Source: Bradyrhizobium sp. Arg816 (lineage in GTDB: Bacteria > Pseudomonadota > Alphaproteobacteria > Rhizobiales > Xanthobacteraceae). From it: a stretch of 64,000 nt of DNA. Below the pieces are notes generated by a model. That model searched no databases. It was not told where the DNA came from and worked only from the letters and a program-made list of their open reading frames with translations. How positions within the stretch are numbered: position 1 is the stretch's first letter; each line of letters starts with the position of its first letter. The stretch spans positions 62,001 to 126,000 of the forward strand of contig NZ_JAPRAQ010000017.1 in the NCBI RefSeq assembly GCF_029989365.1, in the 5' to 3' direction. Positions 1-7,576 of this stretch are shown one piece after another. A program made the translations under genes and the position numbers.

Positions 1-713
1 TTCATGACGTCGTCGCGAACGAAACCGAACACTCTGCGCAAATCCAGACCCGGAGTCCCGATGTACTTGACCAATGCGGCAGCGTAGGGACTGTTCTTGC
101 TGTTGCCGTCCGACGCGGTCGAGCCAGCCTTGGCGGCAAAGGCAACCAGAGTATTCGCCGTCGCCGGCTCAATTCGGGCAAGGCCCCGGCTGATGGACCG
201 CGAGCCGACCGTCCGTTTCATCTTTTCGGAGAAAGGATTGTTGCGGCAAGCATCGAGGATCACAAGTCGCAGCTGCCTTGCCGGTTCGATGGCCAGCATG
301 ACGCGATCGAGCGAAAACGCCTCATCGTACACATCCGTATCGCGCTCGAGGGTGGCGTCGACCGGGATCAGATAGTTCGTACCTTCGATCTCCATACCAT
401 GACCGGCGTAGTAGATGACGGCCACATCTGCGTCGCGAGCCTGATCGGCAAAATCGCGCAGCGTTCGCCGCATCTCGATCGCCTGAAGATCCCGGCGGGT
501 TTGCACAACGTCAAAACCTGCGTTCGTTAGTGTTGCCTCGACAATCGCAGCGTCATTGACGGGATTCGAAAGTGGCGCCGCGTTTTTGTAGGCAGAATTG
601 CCAATGACGAGTGCGACGCGATTCCCCGCCGATGCCGGCTGACAGAAGAAGAGCAGCAGCACAGGAAGAAGGAACAAGATTCGGCGCAAATTCACGAATC
701 CGTGCAAATCCAT
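1..713 (-). CDS. Secreted caspase-like (peptidase C14) protein, partial
   Basis: The gene runs off the left edge, so only the first 237 residues are visible. An N-terminal hydrophobic stretch (about residues 10-29, ending ASA) looks like a Sec signal peptide, placing the protein in the periplasm. A p20-type caspase fold follows. The catalytic His is in YYAGHG (H105) and the nucleophile Cys in DACRNN (C156), so both dyad residues are present. It is closely paralogous to the caspase-like protein at 2052-3929, reading in the opposite direction, and shares long blocks such as GTNYLIP and EAFSLDRV. Bacterial members of this family are proposed Arg/Lys-directed proteases; substrate unknown. The ATG at 713 is chosen because it opens directly onto the signal peptide. 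The missing C-terminus may carry extra domains, as in the paralogue. Confidence 0.85.
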   Translation of the reverse strand, partial: MDLHGFVNLRRILFLLPVLLLFFCQPASAGNRVALVIGNSAYKNAAPLSNPVNDAAIVEATLTNAGFDVVQTRRDLQAIEMRRTLRDFADQARDADVAVIYYAGHGMEIEGTNYLIPVDATLERDTDVYDEAFSLDRVMLAIEPARQLRLVILDACRNNPFSEKMKRTVGSRSISRGLARIEPATANTLVAFAAKAGSTASDGNSKNSPYAAALVKYIGTPGLDLRRVFGFVRDDVM

Positions 714-806
714 GGCAGTACTACTGTTTAATTATGCGCTTTATGATTCGTGTCGCCGCGACAGAATCGGTTCAATGACAACTCGACGATCCGGAAGGTC
801 CGCGGA

Positions 807-932
807 ATGTGGAACCGCATGGGACTGGCTGATGTGGCCGCGCTCGGAGATGTGGCCAGCCAATTGACCTCTCCGGAGGCCTGGCGTCTAGTGAGGCAGA
901 TTTTGAGCGAGCGAGATCACTGCTGTGACTGA
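807..932 (+). CDS. Possible small ORF upstream of the ICMT-like gene
   Basis: A 41-codon reading frame starts at an ATG preceded by GGAAGG (793-798, spacing 8) and ends 8 bases inside the next gene. The frame is also open back to a GTG at 750. The overlap would fit translational coupling to the GTG-started methyltransferase-like gene. The peptide has no recognisable domain or membrane segment. It could equally be a chance frame; support comes only from the RBS and the overlap. Confidence 0.25.
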   Translation: MWNRMGLADVAALGDVASQLTSPEAWRLVRQILSERDHCCD

Positions 933-1695
933 CGCGAAGGTCGGCCAGGAGGCGACAGCCAGGAACCGGATCGCCGGCGGCGTCAATCCCTGGCTGGACT
1001 GGACCTCCAGGGTGGCCATCGTGATCGTCTATGGCGGGTCTGCTCTCATTGGCGCCGCCAGCATCCATCGCCTTCCGTTGGGCAGCGTGGACAACCTGCT
1101 GATGATCGCAGCCAGTATTGCCAACGTCCTGTTCCTCGGACTCGTTGCACTGACAACCATGACCCGGCTGGTCCCGACAATGAAGTCGAAGGGCGTTGAG
1201 ATGCGGGTCTCGGCCTTGCTGGGCGCATTTCCGACCGTCGCACTCGCTTTTCTTCCGAAGGCAGAGCTCGGCCCGATCTGGTCAGCTCTGTCCACGACGT
1301 TGATCCTGGTGGGGATCTCGCTTTCTATCGTGGTACTCCGCTGGTTGGGCAAATCCTTTAGCATTCTACCGGAGGCGAGGCGCCTTGTGACGGACGGGCC
1401 TTATCGAGTCGTCCGGCATCCCCTCTACCTATGTGAGGGGATTGCGCTGGTCGGTGTCACACTTCAGGTCCTTTCACCACTTGCCGTGCTCATCGCCATC
1501 GTGGTTGCGATGATTCAGTGCCGACGAATGATCAACGAAGAGCGGATTCTAAGGCTGGCCTTCCCTGAATATGACGTCTATGCCGCGGCAACTCCTTTTC
1601 TGATCCCTGCAGGTCTGATCCCCGCGAGACTCGGGCGGCGAGCTCATCAGGCCGGGCCGGAGCTCTCGACCAAGGCGATCGATCCGCACGCCTGA
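925..1695 (+). CDS. Isoprenylcysteine carboxyl methyltransferase-like membrane protein
   Basis: The 256-residue protein is integral to the membrane, with about five hydrophobic segments (roughly residues 28-50, 57-77, 92-110, 117-137 and 170-195). The diagnostic part is the C-terminal half, GPYRVVRHPLYL followed by EERILRLAFPEYDVY. This is the SAM-binding signature of the ICMT/phospholipid methyltransferase superfamily. Members methylate small lipophilic or thiol substrates at the membrane; the substrate here cannot be inferred. Translation starts at GTG 925 inside the end of a possible small upstream ORF. The gene sits between two divergent caspase-like paralogues, with no obvious functional link visible. 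Confidence 0.8.
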   Translation: MTDAKVGQEATARNRIAGGVNPWLDWTSRVAIVIVYGGSALIGAASIHRLPLGSVDNLLMIAASIANVLFLGLVALTTMTRLVPTMKSKGVEMRVSALLGAFPTVALAFLPKAELGPIWSALSTTLILVGISLSIVVLRWLGKSFSILPEARRLVTDGPYRVVRHPLYLCEGIALVGVTLQVLSPLAVLIAIVVAMIQCRRMINEERILRLAFPEYDVYAAATPFLIPAGLIPARLGRRAHQAGPELSTKAIDPHA

Positions 1696-2051
1696 CACCG
1701 CGCTTCACGTCTCCTCGATGTGCGGCTCAGCGGAACTCAGGTTTGAACCACGCCAGAGGTCTTGTGTTGCGCTGCCACGAGCAGCTCCCAAAAAAAATAA
1801 ACGTTCTATATCAATATCTTATATTACGATCGCGCCCTCAGCAAAGCACTGGCGTGCGCCTATCATCCACATGAATCGGCGCACAACGCCCGGCGCAATA
1901 TCTTCCATGCCTTTTGAACGCGTCCGCATTTCGAAACAACACATAGGAATGGATCGGGCTCGAGATTGGTACTGTATGCAGATAGGCAGCCGCCGGTAGC
2001 GTACGAACTTCGCGACGTCACCATTCTACGGGCATAGGTTGGGTGTTAGCC
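1696..2051. other. Intergenic region with an AT-rich patch
   Basis: This stretch of about 356 bases separates the ICMT-like gene from the second caspase gene. It contains an AT-rich patch at about 1791-1830 that stands out against the GC-rich surroundings and could hold the promoter of the caspase gene. The open frame at 1718-1999 has no family resemblance or convincing RBS. No RNA gene is recognised. Confidence 0.4.
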
Positions 2052-3929
2052 ATGAGAGTGTACAGACACTTTCGAGTTTTGCTTCTTCTCGCCGCTTCGC
2101 TGTTCCTGGCCTCTCAGCCAGCCTGGGCGACAAAGCGCGTGGCTTTGGTGGTCGGCAATGCCAACTATCAAAACGCCCCTCTGCTCCCAAACCCGGCCAA
2201 CGACGCTGCGGCTATCACCGCGACCTTGAAGGGAGCAGGTTTCGATGTGGTTGACTCGAGACTTAACCTCGCCGCGACCGATATGCGGCGGGCCTTGAGA
2301 GAATTCGCCGATCAGGCCCGCAATGCCGACATAGCCCTGGTGTACTACGCTGGCCACGGTATCGAGATCGACGGGACAAACTATCTGATCCCGACCGACG
2401 CCAGACTCGAACGTGACACGGACATCTATGACGAAGCATTCTCGCTCGACCGCGTCCTGCTGGCGATTGAGCCTGCGAGGCAACTACGCGTGGTGATCGT
2501 CGACGCGTGCCGCAACAATCCGTTTGCCGACTCGATGAAACGTACAGTTGCCTCGCGATCGATCAGCCGCGGGCTGGCCAGGGTCGAACCCACCGTCTCC
2601 AACACGCTGATCGCGTTTGCCGCCAAAGCGGGACTGACCGCACTCGATGGCAACAGCCAGAATAGTCCGTACGCGACGGCTCTCGTGAAGTACATCGCAA
2701 AGCCGGGGCTCGACCTGCGAAGGGCTTTCGGCTTCGTCCGCGACGATGTCTTGCAAGCCACGGGCAACCGACAGGAGCCCTATGTCTACGGCTCGCTCGG
2801 CGGCGAAGACGTTGCGCTTGTTCCGGCTACCAAGGCTGAGGAGCCGATACAGGCGGCCAACCCCCAGTCGGAAATTCGACGTGATTACGAATTGGCCTTG
2901 CAGCTCCGCAACAAGCCTGCTCTGAACGCGTTCCTGACCCAACATCCGGACGGATACTACTCAAATCTGGCCAAGCTGCAGCTCAATCAACTCGACGCCG
3001 AGGACGCACGCGTCGCGGCCACGGCGAAAGCGCAGGAGGCCGAGCAGCAGCGAGCTCGCCTGATGTCCCAGGGCGCCCAGCGTGCCGACCAGGAGAAGGC
3101 GGCCGCGGAACTGAAGGCTGCGGAAGAGGCCCGGATTGCGGCCGAGAAGACGAAGCAAGCGGCGCAGGAGCAGGCCGCAGAGGCGGAACGGAAACGTATT
3201 GCATCCGAATCTACAATCGTCGCTGCACTCTCCGGGAATAAGCCGGCTGCTGAGAGTACCGTCGCGGATAACCCCGCGGCCGCTACGCCCGCCGAGGACA
3301 GCAAGACGCCCAAGCTTGCCGCGCTGAGCGACGAGCCGCGCCAGACCGATATCGCAAAGGCCGATCTCTCCAAGTCCGTAGATATCGCCAAGTCTGTACA
3401 AGGCGAATTGAGCCGCGTCGGCTGCTTCACCGGCGCCGTCAATGGCCAATGGAATGCGGCCTCACAGCGCTCGCTGGCTCTCTTCAACCAGCACGCGGGA
3501 ACCAAATTCGACGCCAAGCTCGCAAGTCTCGACGCGCTTGACGCAATCAAGCTCAAGCCTTCCCGGGTCTGTCCCCTGATCTGTGATCATGGCTACAAGG
3601 CTGACGGTGACCAGTGCAGCAGGATTACCTGTGCCGAGGGTTCGTTCCTCAACGACGACAATGAATGCGAGAAGCGACGCGAGAAGAAACCGGTTGCAAA
3701 GCGCAACACCGACGAGCGTCCGTCACGTGCGGATCGTTCGGCACGCGAGAGGCCGGCGCCGGCAGCCGACGTTCCGCGGCGACAAGCAACTGCGAGGTCC
3801 GGCGGCGGCGGTGGTCAGGTCGTTTGCGATCAATCTCTGTGCCGTCAGGTTAGAAGCGGCTGCCACCTCGAATACCGTGGCGGCGGCGGCCCCGGGGGCA
3901 ACGTGGGTAATGTCGAGTCCTGCAACTAG
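2052..3929 (+). CDS. Secreted caspase-like protein with coiled coil and C-terminal peptidoglycan-binding-like domain
   Basis: The 625-residue protein has a signal peptide (residues 1-27, ending AWA) and a caspase fold with the catalytic pair in YYAGHG (H102) and DACRNN (C153). After about residue 275 comes an Ala/Glu/Lys-rich coiled coil (about 320-390). From about 450 there is a segment beginning LSRVGCFTGAVNGQW that resembles the PG_binding_1 fold. A Cys-rich tail follows, with EGF-like spacing. The likely role is a periplasmic cysteine protease held near the cell wall. An upstream GTG at 2043 is in frame, but ATG 2052 has AGGTTGGG eight bases upstream and starts the signal peptide, so it is preferred. 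The N-terminal half is strongly similar to the caspase at the window's left edge, indicating duplication. Confidence 0.87.
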   Translation: MRVYRHFRVLLLLAASLFLASQPAWATKRVALVVGNANYQNAPLLPNPANDAAAITATLKGAGFDVVDSRLNLAATDMRRALREFADQARNADIALVYYAGHGIEIDGTNYLIPTDARLERDTDIYDEAFSLDRVLLAIEPARQLRVVIVDACRNNPFADSMKRTVASRSISRGLARVEPTVSNTLIAFAAKAGLTALDGNSQNSPYATALVKYIAKPGLDLRRAFGFVRDDVLQATGNRQEPYVYGSLGGEDVALVPATKAEEPIQAANPQSEIRRDYELALQLRNKPALNAFLTQHPDGYYSNLAKLQLNQLDAEDARVAATAKAQEAEQQRARLMSQGAQRADQEKAAAELKAAEEARIAAEKTKQAAQEQAAEAERKRIASESTIVAALSGNKPAAESTVADNPAAATPAEDSKTPKLAALSDEPRQTDIAKADLSKSVDIAKSVQGELSRVGCFTGAVNGQWNAASQRSLALFNQHAGTKFDAKLASLDALDAIKLKPSRVCPLICDHGYKADGDQCSRITCAEGSFLNDDNECEKRREKKPVAKRNTDERPSRADRSARERPAPAADVPRRQATARSGGGGGQVVCDQSLCRQVRSGCHLEYRGGGGPGGNVGNVESCN

Positions 3930-4069
3930 CAACGCGCAAGGCTGCCACGGCGTCATGGAAGGCCAGGAGGCCGCGCGGATCTTGGTGTCGAGAAGGTGTG
4001 ACGGGCGGCAGAGCTTAACACTGGGTCATCCAGGTCCGTGCCTGGATTGGCCGAAGCGGAGCGACCTGC

Positions 4070-5056
4070 GTGGTTGCGTGTGAGCTTGAGCAAAAGGACG
4101 CCAACGCCTTTCCCGGGCTGACGCTCTTCACGAAGCGACAGGCACCCGGCATGAAGCCGACGGCGGTTTATCTTCCGCCAAAGCACCCAACAGCTGCCAC
4201 CAAGTTCGATGTCGTGATCTGGCTTCACGGCTTCTATGTCAAAAACCATGAATTCCTCTTCCACAGCGATCCAGCGCGGCTGCGCGAACAGGTCCGGGAT
4301 TCCGGCAAGGACGTAGTGCTTATCGCGCCGTTCCTGGGCTACGAATATGCCGTTGGCGACACCTTTGCCGGAAACTACAGCGTGTCTGACCTGGCAACCG
4401 CGAACTGGGGCGAACGCTATCTCGAGGAGATCCTTGGAGCTCTTGCCAGGTTCCTGGGTCTCTCCTCGACGTCCATTCCTCAGCTCCAGATCGGCAAGCT
4501 CATCATCGCATGCCACTCCGGCGGCGGTAACGGCATGCGCAATCTCGTCGGAAGCCTTGGAAAGTATCAGGGCAAGCTGACGTCCTGTTGGGGATTTGAC
4601 TGCCTCTACGGTGCCAATGCGCGGCCCGACGATGCGACCTTCTGGTACCAATGGCTGTCCGGACAGAGCGGCCGGGCGCTCGAGATCGTGTATGGTCCAT
4701 CAACTCTGCCGCAATCGGTGAAGCTGGACCTGATCGGGCGTGGGCTGGCGACGACCGATGGCAATCAAACTCAGCCTCAGCGCCCTGCCCTCAAGAACCT
4801 CAGCGTAAGCTTGGGTCATTACGACCTATTCCCGGCATTTGGCCAGATGGTCAGGGTCAACGATCTTGACCCGGCTTTCGTGGATCGCTTCATGATACCG
4901 CAGGTCGCGGACCAGCCGCGGCATAAGCCAGCGCCGCAGCGCGGGGAATTCCTCCAGCACGCAATTTCCAACGTTCGCAGCGCTTTTCCCTTTCCAAAGG
5001 ACATTCATTACATGATCGCCCGGGGTGGCTTCTTCAGCCGACTGAGCAAGCTATGA
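4070..5056 (+). CDS. Alpha/beta-hydrolase-like protein
   Basis: The 328-residue protein has the hallmarks of an alpha/beta hydrolase. WLHGFY (about residue 50) is an oxyanion-hole region. IIACHSGGGNGM (about residue 147) is a nucleophile elbow with Ser. LGHYDLF near residue 250 supplies a plausible catalytic His. No signal peptide is evident with the GTG start at 4070. An in-frame ATG at 4151 is an alternative, but it would delete sequence before the first strand and neither start has a strong RBS. Substrate is unknown (esterase or lipase-like). It lies between the caspase gene and the convergent DUF4384 gene, in the envelope block beside the T6SS, so a lipase-like effector role is conceivable but unsupported. 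Confidence 0.65.
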   Translation: MVACELEQKDANAFPGLTLFTKRQAPGMKPTAVYLPPKHPTAATKFDVVIWLHGFYVKNHEFLFHSDPARLREQVRDSGKDVVLIAPFLGYEYAVGDTFAGNYSVSDLATANWGERYLEEILGALARFLGLSSTSIPQLQIGKLIIACHSGGGNGMRNLVGSLGKYQGKLTSCWGFDCLYGANARPDDATFWYQWLSGQSGRALEIVYGPSTLPQSVKLDLIGRGLATTDGNQTQPQRPALKNLSVSLGHYDLFPAFGQMVRVNDLDPAFVDRFMIPQVADQPRHKPAPQRGEFLQHAISNVRSAFPFPKDIHYMIARGGFFSRLSKL

Positions 5057-5073
5057 CCCAAGCTTCACAGGAC

Positions 5074-5721
5074 TCACTTGATTGAATAAGATTTGACGTC
5101 GAACGACCAATTGTTCGTCACGAGCTTTCCGCTGCTGTTGTCCGGCACGCGCAGCTCGCTGGTCCAGGCCGATAGATAGCTCAACGCGTCGTCCTGACCT
5201 TCCAGCTTGCGGGGCATGTCCGGCAGATCGAGCAATTGCACGCGTCGCTCGCTCAGGATGGCTATCATCACTGCGGACCCCGTCGGCGGTGCGACGACAT
5301 ATTCAAAACCACGCTGTCGCGCCGCCGGGGCAGGAACAACAAATTCGACACCCGGCTTGACGCGATTGATGTCGCGGTCGTTCGACTGCGCCAATAGCTC
5401 GGGGGTTGGAAAGATCTGGGACATCCGCCCTTCCGCGTCGACGTCAACCAAAATGAGATATCCAGTCTTCCTGGCGGTGACGCCGAACGAGACCTTGCCT
5501 CCGACGTTGACGGTCTGGCTCGGCAGGATCTGAAGGGACACACTCGCGGTATTGGTCTGCCCGCGCACCGCTTGTGCAGGCCAAAGCCAGCGTGCGTACG
5601 TCGTGCCGACATGCAACGACGCCGTCGGCAATGGTGCTGCGGACGCAGCTCCGCTACCCGCCAGTAGCAGCAGGAATGCGAGCCATGGTCGCGCCTGGCG
5701 GATCGGCCGGGATGACGGCAT
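5074..5721 (-). CDS. DUF4384 domain periplasmic protein
   Basis: The 215-residue protein begins with a clear signal peptide (residues 1-28, ending ASA). It then has a domain containing GKVSFGVTARKTGYLILVDV and a segment on sequence output and file-like turns, typical of DUF4384. In known genomes DUF4384 accompanies caspase-like proteins and Ser/Thr kinases; its biochemical role is not established. The gene starts 19 bases downstream of the caspase/EF-hand gene on the same strand. With the propeller/NlpC gene further upstream it forms a three-gene operon. Its end faces the hydrolase gene at 4070-5056, with a 17-base gap. Confidence 0.75.
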   Translation of the reverse strand: MPSSRPIRQARPWLAFLLLLAGSGAASAAPLPTASLHVGTTYARWLWPAQAVRGQTNTASVSLQILPSQTVNVGGKVSFGVTARKTGYLILVDVDAEGRMSQIFPTPELLAQSNDRDINRVKPGVEFVVPAPAARQRGFEYVVAPPTGSAVMIAILSERRVQLLDLPDMPRKLEGQDDALSYLSAWTSELRVPDNSSGKLVTNNWSFDVKSYSIK

Positions 5722-5740
5722 GGCCTGCTCCCCCTAGGAG

Positions 5741-7540
5741 TCAGGGGGCACTGAAGAAGCCGATCGAGGCGATTCGCGCGTCTGCGGGCAAGTAACGCTC
5801 GAGACTTTTGATCACTTGCCCCGAGGCGCGACGCCGGTTGAACTGCATCAGGGCTGTTTCGAGATCTACCATGCGTTGCTGCGAGGTCACCGCAACGATC
5901 TGCTCCGCACCGAACGGCTCACCGACCCTGAGCGGTAGGCGCAAGCTCGCCGATCGGGCCAGCGCCGCATCAGAACCCACCGGATACAACAATTGGATGG
6001 TGCCATCGCCGGACACATTGAACAGCAGCACCGCTCTTGACCCCACATCAGACAGATCAACTTCGACAGTCTGGCCGGCACGCTGTTGGCGATCGTCTGG
6101 CCAGATGCGCATGATCTGCGGCGACCGGGTCGCAATGCGTTTCAGTTCACGAATTGCCGCTGTCCGGTCGACTACGGTCGGCAAGTTTGCAACGTCGATC
6201 CCATAGGCGACCACGTCGCCCCACGCGATCACGTCGTGCGACACGGGATCCCATATCAGGTCGGGATTGTCCGTCGGTTGAACCGCCTGCACGGGAACAT
6301 CTTTCGGCTTCACGCTTGCAAAATAGCTCGTCTTGCCGTCGAGCGCCGCCAGCCGGATCGGTGCCGCGAGGCGGAGAGGCCCCGGCGCGTCGCCGGTCGG
6401 AAGTTCCTTGGTCGCCGCGGCGGCAAGGGTCGGAACGGTTGGTGCCTTGGCCGTGACAGCCGGCGGAGCGGGCGCCTGTCCCTCGATGGCCCCGGATCCG
6501 GCCGGCCCAGAGGCCGCTCTCGCGGCCGGCCCCTGAATCAGCACGACACCCCGCGTCAATCCGAAGGCGAGGTCGGTATCCGGCGTCTGAGCTGGCGATG
6601 ATATGGTGACGATGTTCTGGCGCTGGTCCGAGAGCTGATAGACCACCTGTCGAACATTGCTGAAAAGCTCCTTCAGCGTCACCTTCCCATCGTGATTGAT
6701 GTCCGCGCTCCCCTCCACCGCCCGCGCGACCGCATAGCTGAGAGCCCCGCGCAGGCCATCGATGCCAGGGATGCGGACTTCCGGCGCCTTGGTGTAGCGG
6801 TCCACCGCAGCCAGGAACGCCGTGTGGTCAAGATCGAGTTCTGACTTCGGATCGTTGCTGTCCGACACCGGCTTCAGTTCGTCGACCAGCAACGTGTAGC
6901 GCGGGACCTGCCGGAAGCTCATCTCAGCGGCACGCGGATCGATGTCGCGCACCATACCGCCGCCGTGGCAGGTATCAGCCACGAAGATCACCCTCGCCCC
7001 GCGCAGCTCGAACTGCCGGATGAAATGGTTGAACTCACTGCCTAGAACACGTTCAACCGACCCGGTTGGCGTAGTTTCAAAGCCTGGCAGCAAGAACACG
7101 TTTTCCATTCCGTCCGGCTCCGAGCCCTTGACACGCTCCGGTTCCTGGGTGCCATGACCGGCGATCGACAGAAAGATGAGGTCGTTGTTCTTGGTCCGCT
7201 CCACCAGTGCACTGATCTCGCGCAGGACGCTTGCCCTGTCGGCCTGGGCGTTCGTCAGCTCGACGACGTCGGCAACCCCCATGGACTTCAAGCTGGTCAC
7301 GATGTCCGTAGCATCAGCGACCGCGCCCTTCAATTTGCGCACGCGCTGGTAGTCGTCGATCCCGATCACGAGCGCGCGCACCGCCGCCCCGTCCGGATTG
7401 CTGATCGACAATCCTCCCGCCGCATATGCGTGAGGGGTTATCAGTCCGATCAACGCAGCGAGCCCGATGGTGGCGCTTAGCCGCCTGATCCCGCAATCAA
7501 ATCCTCTGGGCATCCGCATCGTGATCCACCTCGACATCAT
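5741..7540 (-). CDS. Secreted caspase-like protein with EF-hand loop and DUF4384-like C-terminus
   Basis: A signal peptide (ending AYA at residue 40) precedes a caspase fold. The dyad is His129 in SIAGHG and Cys191 in DTCHGGG. At residues 280-291, DINHDGKVTLKE is a canonical EF-hand loop (acidic at positions 1, 5 and 12, Gly at 6). An Ala/Pro-rich linker (about 335-380) leads to a C-terminal domain resembling DUF4384. Family knowledge: metacaspase-type enzymes are often calcium-activated, so an in-domain calcium site is coherent, though calcium binding is inferred. An alternative ATG at 7519 has the better RBS (GAGGTGG, spacing 6) and keeps the signal peptide. The gene lies 36 bases after the propeller/NlpC gene and 19 before the DUF4384 gene. 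Confidence 0.82.
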   Translation of the reverse strand: MMSRWITMRMPRGFDCGIRRLSATIGLAALIGLITPHAYAAGGLSISNPDGAAVRALVIGIDDYQRVRKLKGAVADATDIVTSLKSMGVADVVELTNAQADRASVLREISALVERTKNNDLIFLSIAGHGTQEPERVKGSEPDGMENVFLLPGFETTPTGSVERVLGSEFNHFIRQFELRGARVIFVADTCHGGGMVRDIDPRAAEMSFRQVPRYTLLVDELKPVSDSNDPKSELDLDHTAFLAAVDRYTKAPEVRIPGIDGLRGALSYAVARAVEGSADINHDGKVTLKELFSNVRQVVYQLSDQRQNIVTISSPAQTPDTDLAFGLTRGVVLIQGPAARAASGPAGSGAIEGQAPAPPAVTAKAPTVPTLAAAATKELPTGDAPGPLRLAAPIRLAALDGKTSYFASVKPKDVPVQAVQPTDNPDLIWDPVSHDVIAWGDVVAYGIDVANLPTVVDRTAAIRELKRIATRSPQIMRIWPDDRQQRAGQTVEVDLSDVGSRAVLLFNVSGDGTIQLLYPVGSDAALARSASLRLPLRVGEPFGAEQIVAVTSQQRMVDLETALMQFNRRRASGQVIKSLERYLPADARIASIGFFSAP

Positions 7541-7576
7541 GCCTACCCATTTTGTAGCTCCGGCGACACACCGGGT

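Noticed and set aside
1718..1999. Small plus-strand ORF in the intergenic region
   Set aside because: It has no RBS and no similarity, and spans an AT-rich noncoding-looking patch.
3953..4651. Long minus-strand open frame opposite the hydrolase gene
   Set aside because: It lies fully antisense to the hydrolase gene and resembles no family.
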